NCBI GenBank assembly: GCA_030593145.1
Contig: JAUVHU010000011.1
Location: forward strand, 1-42,739
Source: Desulfobacteraceae bacterium
GTDB lineage: Bacteria > Desulfobacterota > Desulfobacteria > Desulfobacterales > ETH-SRB1
Direction of reading: 5' to 3'
DNA: 42,739 nt
The stretch's first letter is position 1. Each line of letters starts with the position of its first letter. Position numbers and translations under genes: made by a program. A model generated the notes under the pieces. It was not told the DNA's origin. It made no database searches and worked only from the letters and a program-made list of their open reading frames with translations. Shown here piece after piece: positions 9,303 through 16,759 of this stretch.

Positions 9303-9435
9303 CAAGTATAAATAAGTTTACAGATTGCGCCGTAATTTTGTTTGTTTTCAAGGCGCGTTAAGACGCGCATAACAAGTTATGTAAGCCTTGACGGAACACA
9401 GAAAACAAGCAAGATGTATAAGTTATTTTTACTTG
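9303..9435. repeat. 133-bp inverted-repeat element between ferredoxin and cytochrome genes
   Basis: The ends are inverted: CAAGTATAAATAAGTTTACA at 9303-9322 and TGTATAAGTTATTTTTACTTG (as its imperfect complement) at 9415-9435. An inner pair TTTGTTTTC/GAAAACAAG is also inverted, and the centre has GGCGCGTTAAGACGCGC. A GGAGG box lies just left of it (9298-9302) and another ribosome site just right, as expected if the element inserted between a gene and its leader. Confidence 0.6.
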
Positions 9436-9454
9436 ACGACTTAGAAGGAAAATA

Positions 9455-9934
9455 ATGAATCTCAGCCATAACGATACAAGGAAAAATAAGAAAAGTATTA
9501 TACAATATTTTTACCTGATAACCGTTTTTTTTCTAACATTAACAGGTTTTGGGCAGATGCCGATTTTCAAGCGTTACTATATTGCTGATATTCCTGGACT
9601 GGGATGGCTCGCTAAATTTTACATAACCCATTATATGCATTATCTTTTTGCGATACTTTTTATTGCGATCATATCATTTATTACCACTGAATACCTACTC
9701 ACCGGACGAAAAAACATAAAGATTATAGTATCTGGATATATCCGTGGAGCAATCATTCTTGGACTTGTAATAACAGGAGTACTACTTGTAATAAGAAATC
9801 TTGCCGGTTCAAATTTTGCGCCAAATTTTATTATATTTCTCGACCTAAGCCACTTAGGGCTTGTAATAATGCTGCTAATGGCAGGACTTTATTGCGCTGT
9901 TTATAAAAAAGGGTGGACGAAAACCGGAAGCTGA
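9455..9934 (+). CDS. small b-type cytochrome-like membrane protein
   Basis: The 159-residue protein has four predicted membrane helices (about 18-36, 60-80, 96-116 and 128-148). Candidate haem ligands are the histidines in THYMHYLFA and DLSHLGLV. This is the layout of formate-dehydrogenase-gamma-like cytochromes b that exchange electrons with quinone. A ribosome site AAGGAAAATA precedes the ATG. With the ferredoxin gene upstream it makes a plausible periplasm-to-quinone electron pair. The specific partner cannot be told from the sequence. Confidence 0.65.
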   Translation: MNLSHNDTRKNKKSIIQYFYLITVFFLTLTGFGQMPIFKRYYIADIPGLGWLAKFYITHYMHYLFAILFIAIISFITTEYLLTGRKNIKIIVSGYIRGAIILGLVITGVLLVIRNLAGSNFAPNFIIFLDLSHLGLVIMLLMAGLYCAVYKKGWTKTGS

Positions 9935-10036
9935 ATACTATTGGGAAAGGCTGCGTTGCCGGGCTTTCTGCAGCCAGGTATGCAAAGAAATCTGGTAGCC
10001 GTTTACGACTTGAAACTTGAAATTGGAAAAACAGCC

Positions 10037-10813
10037 TTATTTGCCGAACAACTCCTTGACCTTGTCCGTAACGTCCTTGACCCCCTTCTTAGCGGCACTC
10101 TCAACTGACTCCATGCTCGAACCGAACACCTTGAGTCCCTTATTCAGGGTATCAGCTACAGCAGGGGAAGTTATCTTTTCGTGCAGCGTAGCAAATATTT
10201 CCTTAAATGCTTCAGCAGGAGATGCGCCACCCTTTTTCTTTCCAATATCTTTAAGGTGAATATCCGGCAGTGATGCGCTTATACTCCCGCCACCAAGCGC
10301 GGGCATGAATAGATTCACCCTTCCATCCTTAACAATAAAATCTTTTATTATAATTTTCTTCCCCTTATCTTTTTTTTCGGATTTTCCGGCCTGCTTTTTC
10401 GAAGGTTCGTCACTGCCAATAGTCCTTTCTATATTATTTAAAATCGTCTGAAAGTTGTCAGTACCGCTCTTTCTCTCATAGGTAAATTCCGGACGAATCA
10501 TCTCTATTTTGTCAATAATAATCATGTCCCCTGTCAGCGAACTCTCATCTACATTTACATAAACAGAACTCACACTTATGGCCTGCAGTGCCTTAAATCC
10601 CTTTGGATTACCGAGAAAAAAGTCCTTGATTTCAACCTCCGCGGAAAATATAGATACATCAACATCTCCCAGGCGAACCTCTGTCTTCGTCATTTCCGGC
10701 CCATAGGTATTGACCGTCTTTTTGATTATGGGGCCAAGTTTAGAAAGCCCTATAACCACCAGAACAATAATCACCACGAGCGCACTACCCCCAATAAGAG
10801 TCCATTTTTTCAT
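10037..10813 (-). CDS. AsmA/DUF748-like envelope protein
   Basis: The 258-residue protein has one N-terminal membrane anchor (about residues 5-24), then a basic, beta-rich extracytoplasmic part. The stretch with EVEIKDFFLGNPKGF and VNVDESSLTGDMIIIDKIEM resembles the N-terminal repeat of AsmA-like proteins, which take part in envelope biogenesis and lipid transport. A lysine-rich low-complexity segment (about 137-152) precedes a second beta module, and the C terminus is helical. AAAAGGAGG lies 6 bases before the ATG. It is monocistronic. The family link is moderately sure; the function is not known. Confidence 0.6.
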   Translation of the reverse strand: MKKWTLIGGSALVVIIVLVVIGLSKLGPIIKKTVNTYGPEMTKTEVRLGDVDVSIFSAEVEIKDFFLGNPKGFKALQAISVSSVYVNVDESSLTGDMIIIDKIEMIRPEFTYERKSGTDNFQTILNNIERTIGSDEPSKKQAGKSEKKDKGKKIIIKDFIVKDGRVNLFMPALGGGSISASLPDIHLKDIGKKKGGASPAEAFKEIFATLHEKITSPAVADTLNKGLKVFGSSMESVESAAKKGVKDVTDKVKELFGK

Positions 10814-11016
10814 AATTCAGCCTCCTTTTAAGATATTGTCACTTATTTTACATTTTTATTATAGCATTTTCCCGACAACCGATCAACCTTGTTAACGAAT
10901 TGATTTGCATAGAAAAAGACAAGTTAAATCCAACAACAAGTGCTACCGAAAGAAGTTCAGTAATAATCCGCCTTGTTATTCTTGAGAAAATATCCGGGAT
11001 GGTGTAGACTATTAAT

Positions 11017-11442
11017 ATGATTTACATCACACCTGCTATTAAAATAAGCGAAAATGAAATTAAGCTCCGGTTTATAAGAGCAGGGGGACCTGGAGGCCAG
11101 AATGTCAATAAAGTTTCCACGGCTGTTCAGCTTCGTTTTGATGTAAAAAACTCCCCTGCTCTTCCAGATCAGATTCGTTATCGTTTGACTCGACTTGCTG
11201 GCAGAAGAATTACAGAAAACGGGATTCTCATCATCGAGGCCAGGCAATTTCGAAAACAGGAACGCAACCGACAGGATGCCATTGACCGTCTAATTAAATT
11301 AATCCAAAAAGCCTCTGAAAAACCTAAAGCCCGTATTAAAACCAGACCGGGCCGGGCATCAAAGGAACGCCTGCTGGCAGCTAAAAAACAGAGAAGCAGA
11401 CTAAAACGAACGAGACGGCTGGTTCCGATTTCTGAGGATTAG
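11017..11442 (+). CDS. arfB: ribosome-rescue peptidyl-tRNA hydrolase ArfB-like
   Basis: The 141-residue protein has a release-factor catalytic domain with the GGQ motif (RAGGPGGQNVNK, about 26-37) followed by the conserved STAVQLRFD. Its basic C-terminal tail (RASKERLLAAKKQRSRLKR) is the part that in ArfB/YaeJ enters the empty mRNA channel of stalled ribosomes. Stop-codon recognition domains are absent, so it is not RF1 or RF2. It should hydrolyse peptidyl-tRNA on ribosomes without a stop codon. No clear Shine-Dalgarno sequence is seen, and the ATG chosen gives the usual length. Confidence 0.88.
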   Translation: MIYITPAIKISENEIKLRFIRAGGPGGQNVNKVSTAVQLRFDVKNSPALPDQIRYRLTRLAGRRITENGILIIEARQFRKQERNRQDAIDRLIKLIQKASEKPKARIKTRPGRASKERLLAAKKQRSRLKRTRRLVPISED

Positions 11443-11503
11443 CTTTAAGATCAAACAGTTATAACAATACAACTTGTTAGTATAGGATATAGGTGAATTT
11501 TTT

Positions 11504-11674
11504 TGAACGTCCAACATCGAACATCGAATGTTGAAATCGCTCCTGCCGCGACGGGCGCGAGCACGGCGGGTCGCTCTGCAGGTTTATAAATTGGCAGAAT
11601 TCATTATTCAAAATTCGACGTTGGACGTTCATAGCTTTTTATCTTCACGTCCTTCGTGTTCTTCGTGGTAAAAA
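11504..11674. repeat. intergenic inverted repeat with TGAACGTCCAAC ends and adjoining motif
   Basis: TGAACGTCCAAC at 11504-11515 is inverted at 11620-11631. Inside are ATCGAA/TTCGA remnants and a GC-rich centre. Directly beyond lies CTTCACGTCCTTCGTGTTCTTCGTGG (11643-11668, a sequence of short direct TTCGTG repeats). This fills most of the 288-base gap before holA. No coding potential is seen. Confidence 0.6.
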
Positions 11675-11730
11675 AATAACGGCGAGTTTTCGTTCAGACA
11701 CTAATCAGGTTTTGGAAAAAGAGTATTTCA

Positions 11731-13212
11731 ATGACGGAAATTAATTATAAAGAATTTAAGGATTATCTGCAAAAGCTTGATAAGGATGGATTTGCCCCTG
11801 TGTATCTAATTTACGGAGAGGAGCTGATATATAAAACCGTTTTTGATGAGTTGCTTGATCAATTGATTCCTGATCGGTTAAACAGTCTGAACTATGAGTC
11901 TGTGGATGGGGCAAATGAATATATTTATGATGCGATTGAGCGGACAAACACCTTTTCTCTATTGCAGGGCAGCAAGGTGGTAGCCATTAACAACTCGCAG
12001 ATATTCTATTCAAAGCAGGATAAAGAAGCTCTTCTTAAAAAAGCAAAAGAAGCGTATGATATAAAGGATATTAAAAAGGCCTCAAAATATCTCTTAAGTC
12101 TTCTTGGGCTGTTGAATCTTTCCTTTGATGATATTGACAAAGAAAACAGAAGTAAAATATTAAAGCTTGATTCCGCCCTGTCCGGTGATGAGGGGTGGCT
12201 TGATGAAATTATTGACTACTGCCTTGCAAACAAACTTTCTATCCCTGCCGCTAAAGACAATATTAAGATTTTAGGAGATGCGGTTGAAAAAGGATTTCCG
12301 TCCGGCAACCATCTGATAATTACGACCGATTATGTTGATAAAAGAAGAAACCTTTTCAAGGCTATTAACAATAACGGGATGATCATCAATTGCTCAGTTC
12401 CAAAAGGAAATAGCTGGGCGGATAAAAAGGCGCAGGAAGCTGTTCTTTATGAAAGAACGGCGATAAGACTCGCTCAAAGCAAAAAGAAAATGGATAAAAG
12501 AACATTTACCGCCATGAGTGAGATTACCGGCTTTGATCTTCATACATTTTCAAACAATCTGGAAAAGTTGATCAGCTATGTCGGAGATCGCAGCGACATA
12601 ACAATCAATGACGTTAATTCCGTTCTAAAACGCACAAAAATAGATCCAATATATGAGCTGACAAATGCCATAGGGGATCGCAATGCTGAAAAAGCTCTTT
12701 TTTTTCTGGGTTCTCTTCTTTCTCAATCAATACATCCTCTTCAAGCTCTCACGTCTGTCATAAATCTAATGAGAAAACTTTTGCTGATTAAGGGTTTTGT
12801 TGGAAGCGAACATGGCGGGTTCTGGAATGTTCGCGTTCCATACAATCAATTTCAAAGAGTTATTATGCCCGCTATCCAAAAATATGATATGGCTTTGCTG
12901 AACAAGCTTGAAGGCTGGGAAAACATGCTTGCAAAAGATACTAATAATGAAAGCGAAAAAAAGGGTAAAGGCAGGGCAAAGAAAAAAAAACCGGGCACAG
13001 ATCTTTTAATCGCAAAAAGTACCGGTCAGGCGTACCCTGTTTTTCAGACGTTTTTAAAATCTGAAAATTATACGAAAGATGAACTGCTTGATGTTTTTGA
13101 GCGCCTTGGCACAGCAGACAGGCTGCTAAAATCTTCGGGGCATAATGCAAAATTAATACTTGAAGATGTCATTTTTCATATATGCAGACGGCAAGGGGGT
13201 GGGAAAAGATGA
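11731..13212 (+). CDS. holA: DNA polymerase III delta subunit (clamp-loader), enlarged
   Basis: The N terminus (APVYLIYGEELIYKTVFDELLDQL) and the middle (TDYVDKRRNLFKAI, then ITGFDLHTFSNNLEKLISYVG, then DPIYELTNAIGDRNAEKAL) match the delta subunit that opens the sliding clamp during replication. At 493 residues it is about 150 longer than the usual 340. The extra material is an insertion around residues 95-175 and a lysine-rich linker before the C-terminal helices (about 405-430, KGKGRAKKKKPGTD). The ATG follows GGAAAAAGAG. The stop codon overlaps the next gene by ATGA, so the two are translationally coupled. Confidence 0.85.
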   Translation: MTEINYKEFKDYLQKLDKDGFAPVYLIYGEELIYKTVFDELLDQLIPDRLNSLNYESVDGANEYIYDAIERTNTFSLLQGSKVVAINNSQIFYSKQDKEALLKKAKEAYDIKDIKKASKYLLSLLGLLNLSFDDIDKENRSKILKLDSALSGDEGWLDEIIDYCLANKLSIPAAKDNIKILGDAVEKGFPSGNHLIITTDYVDKRRNLFKAINNNGMIINCSVPKGNSWADKKAQEAVLYERTAIRLAQSKKKMDKRTFTAMSEITGFDLHTFSNNLEKLISYVGDRSDITINDVNSVLKRTKIDPIYELTNAIGDRNAEKALFFLGSLLSQSIHPLQALTSVINLMRKLLLIKGFVGSEHGGFWNVRVPYNQFQRVIMPAIQKYDMALLNKLEGWENMLAKDTNNESEKKGKGRAKKKKPGTDLLIAKSTGQAYPVFQTFLKSENYTKDELLDVFERLGTADRLLKSSGHNAKLILEDVIFHICRRQGGGKR

Positions 13213-13421
13213 AATTTCTTAGACGCCAGGAAGAAAGCCTGGCAACACGTTATTTATTATGGCAATATCAGAAAAACCAGATTCCCACTCCTCCGTATGA
13301 AGAACTGGAAAAACATGCATGTCAAATAGTTGATGATGCGCATCGTATAGCTCGTGAAAGAGGAAGCAATCTTATTTCCATTATTAAAGAACTGGCTCAT
13401 GATTTTATTAAAAAAAGGTAA
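13209..13421 (+). CDS. conserved small protein coupled to holA
   Basis: The 70-residue soluble protein begins MKFLRRQEESLATRYLLWQY, is mostly helical and charged, and has no recognised domain. The start is the ATG at 13209, preceded by AAGGGGGTGGG and overlapping the holA stop as ATGA. An upstream in-frame start within holA is less likely. Such tight coupling suggests a role beside holA, but nothing in the sequence shows what it is. Confidence 0.55.
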   Translation: MKFLRRQEESLATRYLLWQYQKNQIPTPPYEELEKHACQIVDDAHRIARERGSNLISIIKELAHDFIKKR

Positions 13422-13478
13422 CTATTCAGCCATAGATCTACGCTGATTATCGCTGATATTTTTTCTTGGCACCTGACA

Positions 13479-13673
13479 TTTGATGAACTCGTAAAAAGTC
13501 TTTTGTGAACGGCTTTGAGCATTTTGGGAAAAAAGCAATTGTGATGTTCATCGTTAAGAAATGCAAGCTGTTTGAGGCCGTTAGGCCGAGTTCTTGCATT
13601 TTAGATGAATGTTTCAATTGCGCCCAAAATGGTCATGAAGTGAACAAAATCGACTTTTTACGAGTTCATCAAA
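13479..13673. mobile_element. 195-bp palindromic element, family A copy 1
   Basis: It begins TTTGATGAACTCGTAAAAAG and ends with the inverse. The interior is largely self-complementary, so the whole element can fold into one long hairpin (for example ATGCAAGCTGTTTGAGGCC against the facing TTCTTGCATTTT part). It is nearly identical over its length to the copy at 31245. It lies where holA's operon and panP converge, and panP reads into it. Confidence 0.85.
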
Positions 13674-15281
13674 ATTACTTTTATATATTTCTTCCTGTTC
13701 ATCAAGAATTTCATTTAAAATCTTTATGTCTGTCATGGGATTCATTATAACACACCGGAAAACAACAATCTCTTTTTCAGGTTTACTTCCTGTTCTTAAT
13801 TTTGTCCTTGAAACAAAACTCTTTCCAGCTTCCCTTTGCAGCCTTTGAACAACCCTGTTTATTTTGTTTAATTCTTTATTTATAATGCATATCTGCTCAG
13901 GATTGCCTTCAGCTAACCGCCGCTTAATATCGAATGGGCATATTCTATAAGTAAGAATGTTAAGGTCCGAACGTGTTATTAGCTGGAAGTTATCTCTTCT
14001 TTCAATTTCTTCGGCAAACATACGGGTTGTTTCTATTCCATGCTCAATAAGCAAAGCATATCCCTGGCTGCCCATGATCTTGAGAGCGCTGTCAAGTATA
14101 AGGGAGTTTGCCTCCCTCGATCCTGCAAGCGATTTTATGCCGAGATCAACAGAACCAAAACGGTTTACATAATTCGCATGATATTTTACCGCATCCATAA
14201 TAGACGGGTCTTTGAAAAAAACCATGCCGCAGCTCATCGGCATATAAAACTGCTTATGTCCGTCTATTGTAACAGAATCAGCAATATCTATACCTTCGAG
14301 GAAATGACTGTATTTTTCCGACATTAATGTGGGACCGCCCAATGCGGCGTCAACATGAAAGTAAATCTTGTTTTCGGAGCATAAGGCTCCTATCTGAGGC
14401 AGAGGGTCAATAGCGCCGGTTTCCGTAGTGCCGGCAATACCTACAACCGCCACAATCCCTGCCCCGTCATGTTTTATTTCTCTGATTGTTTTTTTCAGGC
14501 AATCCAGGTCCATCCTGTTATCCGCGTCAATATCCACGGCAATAACATTCTGATTGCCGATTCCTAAAAGACCCCCTGCCTTTTTTATTGAATAGTGTCC
14601 CAGCCTTGAGACAATAACGACACACCTGTTAATATTATAAGCGCTGCATGCAGCCTGAATTCCCTCCTGTTCTACTCCCGTAAAACCGTTTTTCGGGGCA
14701 AACAGCCTGTTCCTTGCGACCCACAGGGCTGTAATGTTAGCAAGTGTGCCGTCTTCTACGAAACAGCCAAGCGTTGTACGGATATTCTGAACATACCTCT
14801 CGTAAAAATCCGAACTTTTCTTGTAAACAAGCCTGTGTATCTTTGCCAGAATCTGTTTCTCCAGGATCGAAACAACCTTTGAGGTTTCAATCTTTACTAC
14901 ATTTTGATTAAGCGCCGCTACAATTGTCTTCAGATGCACCATAAAAAAAGGAATAGCCGAAGTCATATGTCCGATAAAATATGGAGAAGCAACATTAACA
15001 GCATGTGGCGCTATATCTTCCACAATCTCAGTTATGACATCCGTCAGCTTTTTTTCAGGATTTTTACTTATCAGTGTGTTTTTAAACCTGCTTGACAGAT
15101 CCTTCAAGCCAACATCTTCGGTAATGCCGACATGCTTTCCAAGAAATTCATGGAGGCCGAAAGAGATCTGCTCCATATATTTAATCAAAACCAGCCTGGA
15201 AGCATCATCTTCAGGCTTTATAAATGTTCTCATCAGGCTCTGCCAGTTAGCGACAAGTTCTGTTTTTGTGTATTTATTCAT
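13614..15281 (-). CDS. panP: PLP-dependent aspartate 1-decarboxylase (PanP-like)
   Basis: The 555-residue group II PLP decarboxylase has a PLP lysine in SVTIDGHKQFYMPMSCG, an upstream HVDAALGGP and a substrate loop segment SPYFIGHMTSAIPFF. The stretch ALNQNVVKIETSK is typical of the PanP subfamily, which makes beta-alanine from aspartate for pantothenate and CoA. Glutamate or diaminobutyrate decarboxylase activity is the main alternative. The start used is the ATG at 15281, 9-14 bases after GGAAAAG. A further in-frame start at 15344 would add 21 residues. The last 20 or so codons (FDELVKSRFCSLHDHFGRN) are encoded by a palindromic repeat, so the native C terminus was replaced or extended. Confidence 0.75.
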   Translation of the reverse strand: MNKYTKTELVANWQSLMRTFIKPEDDASRLVLIKYMEQISFGLHEFLGKHVGITEDVGLKDLSSRFKNTLISKNPEKKLTDVITEIVEDIAPHAVNVASPYFIGHMTSAIPFFMVHLKTIVAALNQNVVKIETSKVVSILEKQILAKIHRLVYKKSSDFYERYVQNIRTTLGCFVEDGTLANITALWVARNRLFAPKNGFTGVEQEGIQAACSAYNINRCVVIVSRLGHYSIKKAGGLLGIGNQNVIAVDIDADNRMDLDCLKKTIREIKHDGAGIVAVVGIAGTTETGAIDPLPQIGALCSENKIYFHVDAALGGPTLMSEKYSHFLEGIDIADSVTIDGHKQFYMPMSCGMVFFKDPSIMDAVKYHANYVNRFGSVDLGIKSLAGSREANSLILDSALKIMGSQGYALLIEHGIETTRMFAEEIERRDNFQLITRSDLNILTYRICPFDIKRRLAEGNPEQICIINKELNKINRVVQRLQREAGKSFVSRTKLRTGSKPEKEIVVFRCVIMNPMTDIKILNEILDEQEEIYKSNFDELVKSRFCSLHDHFGRN

Positions 15282-15362
15282 TTTAAATTTTTCTTTTCCG
15301 TAAAACAAACTGCCTCGCAGCGAAGCTGACAGTGTATTACTCATCTGATTTTAAATTAATTG

Positions 15363-15438
15363 TCAGCTACAGACCCACACGGACAAACACTTACTTTCAT
15401 TATCTTGTCTGTGCTTGTCCGTATGAGTCTGTAGCTGA
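15363..15438. repeat. hairpin-forming inverted repeat between panP and argC
   Basis: TCAGCTACAGAC (15363-15374) pairs with GTCTGTAGCTGA (15427-15438). The arms extend inward through CACACGGACAA and TTGTCCGTATG with one or two mismatches. It separates divergently read panP and argC, and no coding potential is seen. Confidence 0.7.
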
Positions 15439-15546
15439 ATATATAATCAGGTTTTATTAGCATGACCTGTTTTTAATTCCAAGTATAATATATTGCATTA
15501 ATCAATAATAAATGATATTAACTTCCTTTAAAAAAGGAGTCACACT

Positions 15547-16584
15547 ATGACTAAAGCAGGTATAATTGGGGCAACAGGATATGCAGGCGCCGAGCTTGTC
15601 CGGATACTTTCCGGTCATCCGGATGTTAAACTGACAGCCATCACATCCCGTCAGTATGCCGGAGCAAAATATAGCAGCATCTATCCATCAATGGCGGGCG
15701 TTGTAAACCTGACTTGCGAAGAGTTTAATATGGAAAGCTTTTGCGATAAAGTTGATATAATATTTATCGCCCTGCCTCACAAGATTCCCATGGAAATTGT
15801 TCCAGGCTTAATCAAGCGCGGGAAAAAGGTCATAGATCTTTCCGCTGATTTCAGGTTCAAGGATGTTTTGAGGTATGAAAAATATTATCAGCCGCATACC
15901 GCAAAAGGACTGCTCAAAGAAGCAGTTTACGGCCTTTGTGAAATCTATTTTGATAAAATTAAAAATGCCTCGCTGATCGGTAATCCGGGATGTTACCCCA
16001 CCAGCGTTCTTTTGCCACTTGTGCCTTTGCTTAAAGAAAATTTTCTAAATATCAATACAATTATTGCGGATTCAAAATCAGGAGTTAGCGGCGCAGGACG
16101 ATCACTTTCGCTGACAGCCCACTTTTGCGAGGCAAATGAATCATTCAAGGCATACAAGGTCGCCGGTCACAGGCATTGTCCTGAAATGGAAGAAATCCTG
16201 AGCACGGAAGCAAAAAAGCCGGTGACAATAACATTTGTTCCGCACCTTGTTCCCATGACACGCGGCATGCTCACAACAACATATGTAAATCTATTGGAAA
16301 AAAACGACCGTAAAGAAATCCATAACTGCATTTCCTCTTTTTATGCGGGGCACCCCTTTATCCGTATATGCCCTGAAAATCTGATGCCTGACACACTGCA
16401 TGTGAAGGGAACCAATTACTGCGATATCGGTTTTAAAATAGATGAGCGAAATAACCGGCTGATCATAGTCTCGGCAATAGATAACCTTGTGAAGGGGGCT
16501 GCGGGTCAGGCTGTTCAAAATATGAATATCATGATAGACATAGACGAAACAAGGGGTCTAAACAACATTCCATTTGTTGTTTAA
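15547..16584 (+). CDS. argC: N-acetyl-gamma-glutamyl-phosphate reductase
   Basis: The 345-residue enzyme reduces N-acetylglutamyl phosphate to the semialdehyde with NADPH in arginine synthesis. The N-terminal Rossmann motif is GIIGATGYAGAELVRIL. The catalytic cysteine is in GNPGCYPTS, and the C-terminal region carries GHRHCPEMEE and FVPHLVPMTRGM. Length is normal. AAAAAAGGAGT precedes the ATG. It stands alone here, with no other arginine genes nearby. Confidence 0.96.
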   Translation: MTKAGIIGATGYAGAELVRILSGHPDVKLTAITSRQYAGAKYSSIYPSMAGVVNLTCEEFNMESFCDKVDIIFIALPHKIPMEIVPGLIKRGKKVIDLSADFRFKDVLRYEKYYQPHTAKGLLKEAVYGLCEIYFDKIKNASLIGNPGCYPTSVLLPLVPLLKENFLNINTIIADSKSGVSGAGRSLSLTAHFCEANESFKAYKVAGHRHCPEMEEILSTEAKKPVTITFVPHLVPMTRGMLTTTYVNLLEKNDRKEIHNCISSFYAGHPFIRICPENLMPDTLHVKGTNYCDIGFKIDERNNRLIIVSAIDNLVKGAAGQAVQNMNIMIDIDETRGLNNIPFVV

Positions 16585-16645
16585 TAATGCAAAAAGCCTT
16601 CCTGGCACCTGCCCCCTGCAACCTGTTACAAAAAAAGGAGCGGCT

Positions 16646-16759
16646 AATATTGAAAGCTTATCAACTTTCAATATTGATGAACTCGTAAAAAGTCGATTTT
16701 GTTCACTTCATGACCATTTTGGGCAACGCAGTAGATGGGATTTTTTACGATGTCATCAA
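16646..16759. mobile_element. hairpin plus chimeric family A palindromic element
   Basis: An 11-bp hairpin (AATATTGAAAG/CTTTCAATATT, 16646-16675) abuts an 85-base element. Its left half (GATGAACTCGTAAAAAGTCG through GACCATTTTGGGC) is the end of family A. Its right half (CAACGCAGTAGATGGGATTT through CATCAAGG) matches the half-element at 27187. Left and right thus come from two element types. The right end overlaps the ftsK stop codon. Confidence 0.7.
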
